NCBI GenBank assembly: GCA_963978905.1
Contig: OZ022261.1
Span: forward strand, 34,580,102 to 34,644,101
Source: Trichostrongylus colubriformis
Taxonomy: Eukaryota; Nematoda; Chromadorea; Rhabditida; Trichostrongylidae
Reading direction: 5' to 3'
DNA length: 64,000 nucleotides
The notes beneath the pieces were generated by a model. It was not told the origin of the DNA. It ran no database searches and saw only the letters and a list, made by a program, of their open reading frames with translations. Below are positions 60,301 through 64,000 of the stretch, in pieces; positions within the stretch are counted from its first letter, which is position 1, and every line of letters starts with the position of its first letter. The position numbers were made by a program, and so were the translations under genes.

Positions 60301-60535
60301 TCCCCAATATTACTTATAAATAATTGATGAGACTTAGAAACTTTTTTTCACTTTTTTTCAGTTGCTGGAGCGCGTAGAACTGGACCTTGGCGAAGAATGT
60401 AAGCGTCAAGATGCTTTAGCTCAATGGCTGGCACCTGAACCTGATCCACGAGAAGGAATTAATGGTTTTGGTACGGTCAATCCATCCTCTCCAAAGCATA
60501 CTGAGCGCATTTATATCAGTGAATTCTCTCGGTAG
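42327..60535 (+). CDS. ver: VER-type (VEGF-receptor-like) receptor tyrosine kinase, 29 exons, complete
   Basis: Exons: 42327-42416, 42478-42559, 42665-42786, 47214-47292, 48133-48292, 49661-49817, 49873-49995, 50056-50235, 50498-50614, 50684-50829, 50909-50960, 51039-51199, 52330-52510, 52596-52756, 53463-53552, 53636-53738, 53827-53951, 54613-54763, 55290-55426, 55562-55712, 55853-55955, 56480-56606, 57300-57456, 57537-57674, 58193-58299, 58540-58618, 59264-59409, 59513-59618, 60362-60535. They total 3705 bases and 1,234 codons, close to nematode VER proteins. Order: signal peptide ([16 protein letters not shown]), about seven Ig-like segments with DxGxYxC boxes to residue ~760, one transmembrane helix (~771-797), then the kinase. 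The kinase shows GCGQFGQV (~858-865), VAVK (Lys ~890), HRDLAARN (Asp ~1036), DFG (~1054), YYR in the activation loop, WMAIE, and [13 protein letters not shown]. It should bind a PDGF/VEGF-type ligand at the plasma membrane and autophosphorylate. Which VER paralogue it is cannot be decided. The donor of the 53636 exon could be six bases later. The last exon may instead splice at G|gtacgg. Confidence 0.95.
42787..47213. other. 4.4-kb intron of the receptor kinase gene
   Basis: It separates the two halves of the first Ig domain (HIRDLK | ESDTGTYKC). Frames on either strand (for example 43347-43677 minus) lack motifs or compatible splice sites. No well-delimited transposon was recognised in it. 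Confidence 0.6.
48590..48735 (-). repeat. GC-rich dispersed repeat, family C, in a receptor kinase intron
   Basis: Read on the minus strand: gcgacaggacactcgag, gaagaagggccctctc, cgaaccagcaaggcactcg and agggtgacacaattcg, in the family order. Confidence 0.6.
48828..49334. mobile_element. Tc1/mariner-type short element, 507 bp, TA target duplication
   Basis: The ends cagtagcgctcaaaagtc and the inverted gacttttgagcgctactg are flanked by TA at 48826-48827 and 49335-49336. It lies in the intron 48293-49660 of the receptor kinase gene. No transposase frame is recognisable. Confidence 0.85.
52757..53462 (+). other. Probable GC-AG intron of the receptor kinase gene, with a repeat insertion
   Basis: The upstream exon ends ...GAAGAATG followed by gcaagt, the usual context of GC donors. 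The downstream exon starts after gttcag at 53463. Only this pairing keeps frame, giving [14 protein letters not shown], and restores the Ig strand with its Trp. The GT at 52761 would put the next exon out of phase. Confidence 0.65.
52870..53035 (+). repeat. Foldback-family arm inside the GC-AG intron
   Basis: cgagttttcgctttgcggtg, ttggaattccgctcaggacg and ggaggtactttaagg match one arm of the 2150-2432 foldback. Confidence 0.6.
54095..54152 (-). repeat. tRNA-like sequence (A and B boxes), probable SINE head
   Basis: On the minus strand tagtgcagtggttaaaggc (54151-54133) resembles an A box and ggaatcgatccc (54111-54099) a B box, spaced about as in a tRNA. No closed cloverleaf was found. It is in a receptor kinase intron, antisense to the gene. 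Confidence 0.4.
55030..55165 (+). repeat. GC-rich dispersed repeat, family C, in a receptor kinase intron
   Basis: gaaccgggtcaggtcacgcg, aagacggcggtcg, gttcacaaagggatcag and ttcacggtgtcgcaaatg follow the family order. It lies before the transmembrane exon. Confidence 0.6.
55853..59618 (+). other. Kinase-domain exons of the VER-type receptor
   Basis: Eight exons from the glycine-rich loop (55853) to the C-lobe RCW box (59618). The interlobe hinge [15 protein letters not shown] and a short kinase insert with acidic and serine-rich residues (57400-57610) are split by the intron 57457-57536. All invariant residues are present: Lys in VAVK, Glu in ADELKIM, HRD Asp, DFG Asp, and the Arg after RCW. 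The receptor should therefore be catalytically competent. Confidence 0.9.
56035..56265 (-). mobile_element. Short non-autonomous DNA element, family A, in a kinase-domain intron
   Basis: It shares the cgcgtggccgccgcgggga, ggcagccttcaagcgaggca, gtcgtactggtggcgccgcg and gaagcgattt blocks with the other family A copies. Its ends are diverged, and the target duplication is not clear. Confidence 0.65.
59870..60110 (+). mobile_element. Short non-autonomous DNA element, family A, with 7-bp target duplication
   Basis: ttgagtg flanks it at 59862-59868 and 60111-60117. Its ends share tgtgtgcagatatgacagcg in inverted form. It lies in the last intron of the receptor kinase gene. Confidence 0.78.
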
Positions 60536-60539
60536 CTTG

Positions 60540-61690
60540 CTTTCATTATTAAATCTCTCTCACTATAGAATCCCATCTAGTTTTATTGTGTTTCATTATC
60601 AACTAGTGCTTAATACTCTCCATCAACTAGTCAGAATTCGATAGTGTATCGAAGATTTTGTTTTCCTTGTTATCGCCTCGGTTTCCAACTTGTTCCAGTG
60701 TTGTGTCACTTGACATTCAGGCCATGTTAACCCATATTTCTTCAGCACGGGTCTTGACATAAAACTTTGTATGTCGTTAGCGAGCTCACTGGCTATTAGC
60801 TTGTAGTGGAGATCTGCAGTGGGATTTGCCCGGGACAGAATTTCGCGCCACGCCATGCGATGTGCGACGCGGTTGCGAGCGAGCTGGGGTCCACGTATGT
60901 ATGTAAATGGGTTTTGAAGCGATCACCGTTTCCGAAACCCAAAATGGAGCTTAGGACACGGGAATCGCTTTCTACCCAACTACCTACAGCACATCTAGCT
61001 CGCAGGCCGCGCGCCGCATTGCGATATCCTTTCCTAACGATGTGTACCCATCTGGATGTAACAGGTAGCCGCACATCATTAGCTGCTAGTACTGAAGAAA
61101 TATGATTCGCCATCGCAGTGGCTTAATCCGAGACGAATTCTTCCTGCTCTAAAGTCTCCTCCAAAGAGCAACAACTATCACCTTTCATAATTGTACGTTC
61201 TGATTTTTTTGGTTGTAATCATATTCCGAATTCTCTTTTGAATTTTAAAACTTGCCATGACTACTTATTCGATCTTACCCTCCAGGGGAACTTATATGCG
61301 CATATGCATGCGATTTTTATTTGTCTTATGATTTTGAATCATACCAGTGTTCCAGAAGATTCGAATATAAATATTCTATCGTTTTATTGCTTTGCCGTGC
61401 CGCAGACGTTCACTCAAGTGTCACCTATTGCAACACAACCACTGCAATGACATTTTCGATCCATGTGCCATTTACTAGTATGGTGCACGGATCATAGACG
61501 TGCGTTTAGGCTGCGATCATACTTTGCGCACCGACGCCGGTGCGCAAAGTATGATCGTGGGGGCCATCCTAATCGGTGCGATTGTTTTCCTTCGCTGTGA
61601 AGTCGCAGCGCAGAATGTAGATGCAAGCACAGACAAGAGTTCAGTACCTAGTGCACAATAAGTTTACATACTGTGCATGAAAAAACCCGA
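60540..61690. other. 3' flank of the receptor kinase, no recognised gene
   Basis: Overlapping frames on both strands at 60623-61113 have no motif. A clear polyadenylation signal after 60535 was not found. Confidence 0.4.
61514..61557. repeat. Perfect palindrome, 20-bp arms, 4-base spacer
   Basis: cgatcatactttgcgcaccg is followed after acgc by its exact reverse complement. The outer gatcatacttt resembles the ends of repeat family D (taggctgcgtttatacttt), so this may be two fused family D ends. Confidence 0.85.
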
Positions 61691-61696
61691 GACCCG

Positions 61697-61890
61697 TCAG
61701 TAGGGCAGGAAAATCTTCGCTGGATCTTTGCCTGCAAAGGTGTCTTTGGCGCTGGTCACGAATATGCAGCCTTTTTCCAACAAAGCACCAAGCTGGCACC
61801 GTTTGCACCACTTAGACGCAAAGGCTTCTCCACAAGAATCGGCGCATACTTCGTCCATTACAGTCAACATTGAATTTTTTTGATTTATAA
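61697..61890 (-). other. Possible terminal exon of a small cysteine-containing protein
   Basis: The minus-strand frame reads DEVCADSCGEAFASKWCKRC and later KGCIFVTSAKDTFAGKDP before a stop at 61697. Nearby on the same strand, 61918-61987 follows ttttactcag and reads VCGTLICMHCYIRSYNLLVF. Either could belong to the tentative gene starting at 62997. The phases cannot be joined with confidence. Confidence 0.25.
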
Positions 61891-62777
61891 GTAAGGTCGC
61901 ACTCCACGTCATACAGTTCTGTTAAAAACCAGCAGATTGTAGCTTCGGATGTAACAGTGCATACAAATTAAAGTACCGCAAACCTGAGTAAAAGATGAGT
62001 GCGCGGCGCATCCCAAGGACCTAAAATGTCTAGACTCCCGGCTCCATCCACTGATAGAGTGCAGAATTAGGTCTGACTGCAGATCCTGCATTTTTTCCAA
62101 TAACTAGGGAATTATTCTCAGTGACAAACCAAGCATCGGCTAGTCCAGTAATTAGTTTTGTAGACAAGAGTTTGGCTGCCTGCCATGTTCAAGAATTACA
62201 AAGGAGGACCAGATAAACAGATTTGTCATGAAAAATTCATGAAAAAGGGAAATTGTCCGACGGAGAGCTGCAAAAGCTCGAGGTAACGAGGGCTCCACGT
62301 AGAATAATGAATGAACAGAAAACAGAGTCAAATGTGAGCCCAATCGAGTGGTAATGTTTTGGAAAAAGGAAAAAAATACTCGATAGAAGTACTTATAACG
62401 GAGCACGCTTTGTTATATGCCTATGGTCGCTAGCTAACAAAAACGAGGAAGCGAAAGCGGTTGAGCTAATGGAAAATATTAAGACTGTGAAGTTATGAGG
62501 AACAGGATTAGCCGTAGAAGCGGAGAGAATGAGGTCTTGACTGACCGGAAGCAGCCTCACGGAGAATGACCGCTTGTCCTATCGAAGTTGTCGCCCCCAA
62601 TGGCCGTTGGACGAGAGGGAAGTCTGGGCAATGTCAACTCTTCACCGAACCAACTCAAGCATTTGCTGCGCCGGTGATATGCAATGTGGTGACTTTACAC
62701 GAGTGTCCTGTCGCACACTCCAATCTATGTCTAATGTAAAACTTTTAACCTGGATAAGTGTCCTTCTTACGAATCAC

Positions 62778-62997
62778 CGAGGCACTGGTGACAAAGAAGG
62801 AAGCAAATCTTGACGATAAAAGGTTGCTGCCGTTGACGAATACATGGAAACAGTCGCTTTTGATTCTGCGCTGTAAAAACAAAATCTGACAGTATCGCTC
62901 TGAGACAGTGTTGACGACTACTGTTTTTTGGAATGTATCATTCTGCATTACCTTCTCCTGAAGCAATCAGATAGGCAGACGCAAAAACGAATAACAT
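62778..62997 (-). CDS. Tentative first two exons of a small secreted protein
   Basis: Exon 1 (62997-62952) starts ATG and encodes MLFVFASAYLIASGE, a plausible signal peptide, ending at G|gtaatg. Exon 2 (62865-62778) after gcgcag joins in phase and reads ESKATVSMYSSTAATFYRQD and LLPSLSPVPR, ending at CG|gtgatt. No family was recognised, and downstream exons are uncertain. Short exons and ordinary splice sites make a chance assembly possible. Confidence 0.3.
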
Positions 62998-63339
62998 ACG
63001 TAAAAGTCATCACTTTATTAGAGAGACGGTTAGCGGAAATCAGATCAAAAAGCCGAAAAAGCGTGCCCTAAGGTCTTTTCGACTCTTGACTTTGACTCTG
63101 GTAACTACTCTTGAACGTCTGAACCTTATGAGTATTGAATAACAATTGCGCAGAAATGCTATATGCTAATTTGGAAATTTGACCTGGTTCACTGAAAATG
63201 TCGTGAGTCAATTCAAACACTATACGTGCATTAAAATGGTTTTCAAAGGAATGTCGATCATTACAACTCCTACAATCTTTGCTTTTCAACACGTTCTTTC
63301 GAAAAAGTCTGATGAGCTCATCAGCCATGAGATTTTACA

Positions 63340-64000
63340 TTGAAACAAGTTGAGTGGCACGCAAAACTCAACCATGACGACTGGTTTTCTTTTAAATACC
63401 AACACGAGCTTAGAAGTGGAATCTTTACTGGTCTGACGGTTCGGCCTTCTCGTCTTCTTCAGAGGCCCAAGTTTCCACCAGCGCTACAGAATCTCACGCC
63501 TCAATTACAAGTGTCAGTGGGGGAATCATCCATGACGTGCATTCCAATTTTGGAAAGTCCCAGAAATGCCGTGTTTTGATTATAAAAATTTTGCCTGGTT
63601 TCATGTAACACCTATGAGTCACTTCAAAGGTACGTATTGCACCGTTTTAAAGGAATTTGGTTGATTTGGCATGTAATCTTCTCGATTCCGAGGAGATAAG
63701 ATAGTCTAGTGATATTTTAGCTCCAGTTTCAATCAGTTTCTGATTGGATGAGAGCTTGAATTTCGGAACTGTGAGAAGCTTTGGTTCATAAGAAAATAGA
63801 AAAGTGTAATTAGAGGATAAATGACGGCTGGACGTGATGAGCTGTCGAATGAACTGCTAGAAAGCTTCAAACTTCCTACTTATAGGCTTTTCTAGAGGGG
63901 TACTACGGTACGGTGCAAGTTCCCACCAGCGCTGTAGAAACTCACGCCTCGATTACACGTGTCAGTGGGCGAATCATCCATGACGTGCATTTCTCCGTTA
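63340..64000. mobile_element. PLE terminal repeats in direct orientation at the right window edge
   Basis: ccaccagcgctacagaatct...atgacgtgcattcc at about 63475-63545 is repeated in the same orientation at about 63928-63998 (ccaccagcgctgtagaaact...atgacgtgcattt). Before the first copy, ggaatctttactggtc, gttcggccttctcgtc and ttcttcagaggc match the PLE pLTR words, including the minus-strand CTGAAGA core at 63462-63456. The rest of the element lies beyond 64000. Confidence 0.6.

Noticed and set aside
1..64000. CRISPR arrays, bacterial operons, rRNA genes
   Set aside because: The window is eukaryotic. No regularly spaced short repeats with unique spacers and no rRNA-like conserved blocks were seen.

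Overview
The window is eukaryotic and reads as a parasitic nematode of clade V (strongylid, probably hookworm-like). The reasons are GT-AG introns with T-rich TTTCAG acceptors, long introns packed with transposable elements, RTE-type LINEs, mariner-family elements and Penelope-like elements (PLEs). The recognisable genes belong to families known from nematodes: a VER-type VEGF-receptor-like kinase, a FARD-1-type fatty acyl-CoA reductase, a cysteine-triple-X repeat protein and a DUF4773-like secreted protein. Most open frames longer than 60 codons lie in repeats or are antisense shadows. The real genes had to be assembled exon by exon from splice sites, reading phase and family motifs.

Layout. 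(1) About 0.56-21.3 kb, minus strand: a fatty acyl-CoA reductase gene with eleven phase-consistent exons (start codon at 21280). Its C-terminal end appears to lie left of the window. Its 8.7-kb sixth intron (3273-11942) holds a full-length but broken PLE with inverted terminal repeats and a 13-bp target duplication, a decayed RTE LINE and mariner debris. Intron 2 (15124-20683) holds a 1.39-kb foldback element, a PLE-type inverted repeat and a dead mariner. (2) 21.3-27.3 kb: mainly repeats, including a 664-bp mariner foldback and a short element with an 8-bp target duplication, plus a few unassigned exon-like frames. (3) 27.3-29.8 kb, minus strand: a cysteine-rich protein built from repeated one-module exons. 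(4) 32.3-35.8 kb, plus strand: four exons of a DUF4773-like gene, and two upstream exon-like frames that may be its 5' end. (5) 36-42.3 kb: mostly non-coding, with one mariner-type short element. (6) 42.3-60.5 kb, plus strand: a complete 29-exon receptor tyrosine kinase, about 1,234 codons, with signal peptide, about seven Ig-like segments, one transmembrane helix, a kinase with all key motifs and a C-terminal tail. All 29 exons join in phase. (7) 60.5-64 kb: repeats, a tentative small secreted-protein gene on the minus strand, and the beginning of another PLE at the right edge.

The genes look functionally independent: lipid reduction, cell-surface signalling, and two secreted or cuticle-type proteins. 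What links them is heavy transposon loading of introns, with splice sites and frames preserved. The most interesting non-genic signals are the PLE terminal repeats, which carry hammerhead-ribozyme-like cores, the 1.39-kb foldback with repeated internal mini-hairpins, and a tRNA-derived SINE-like unit.
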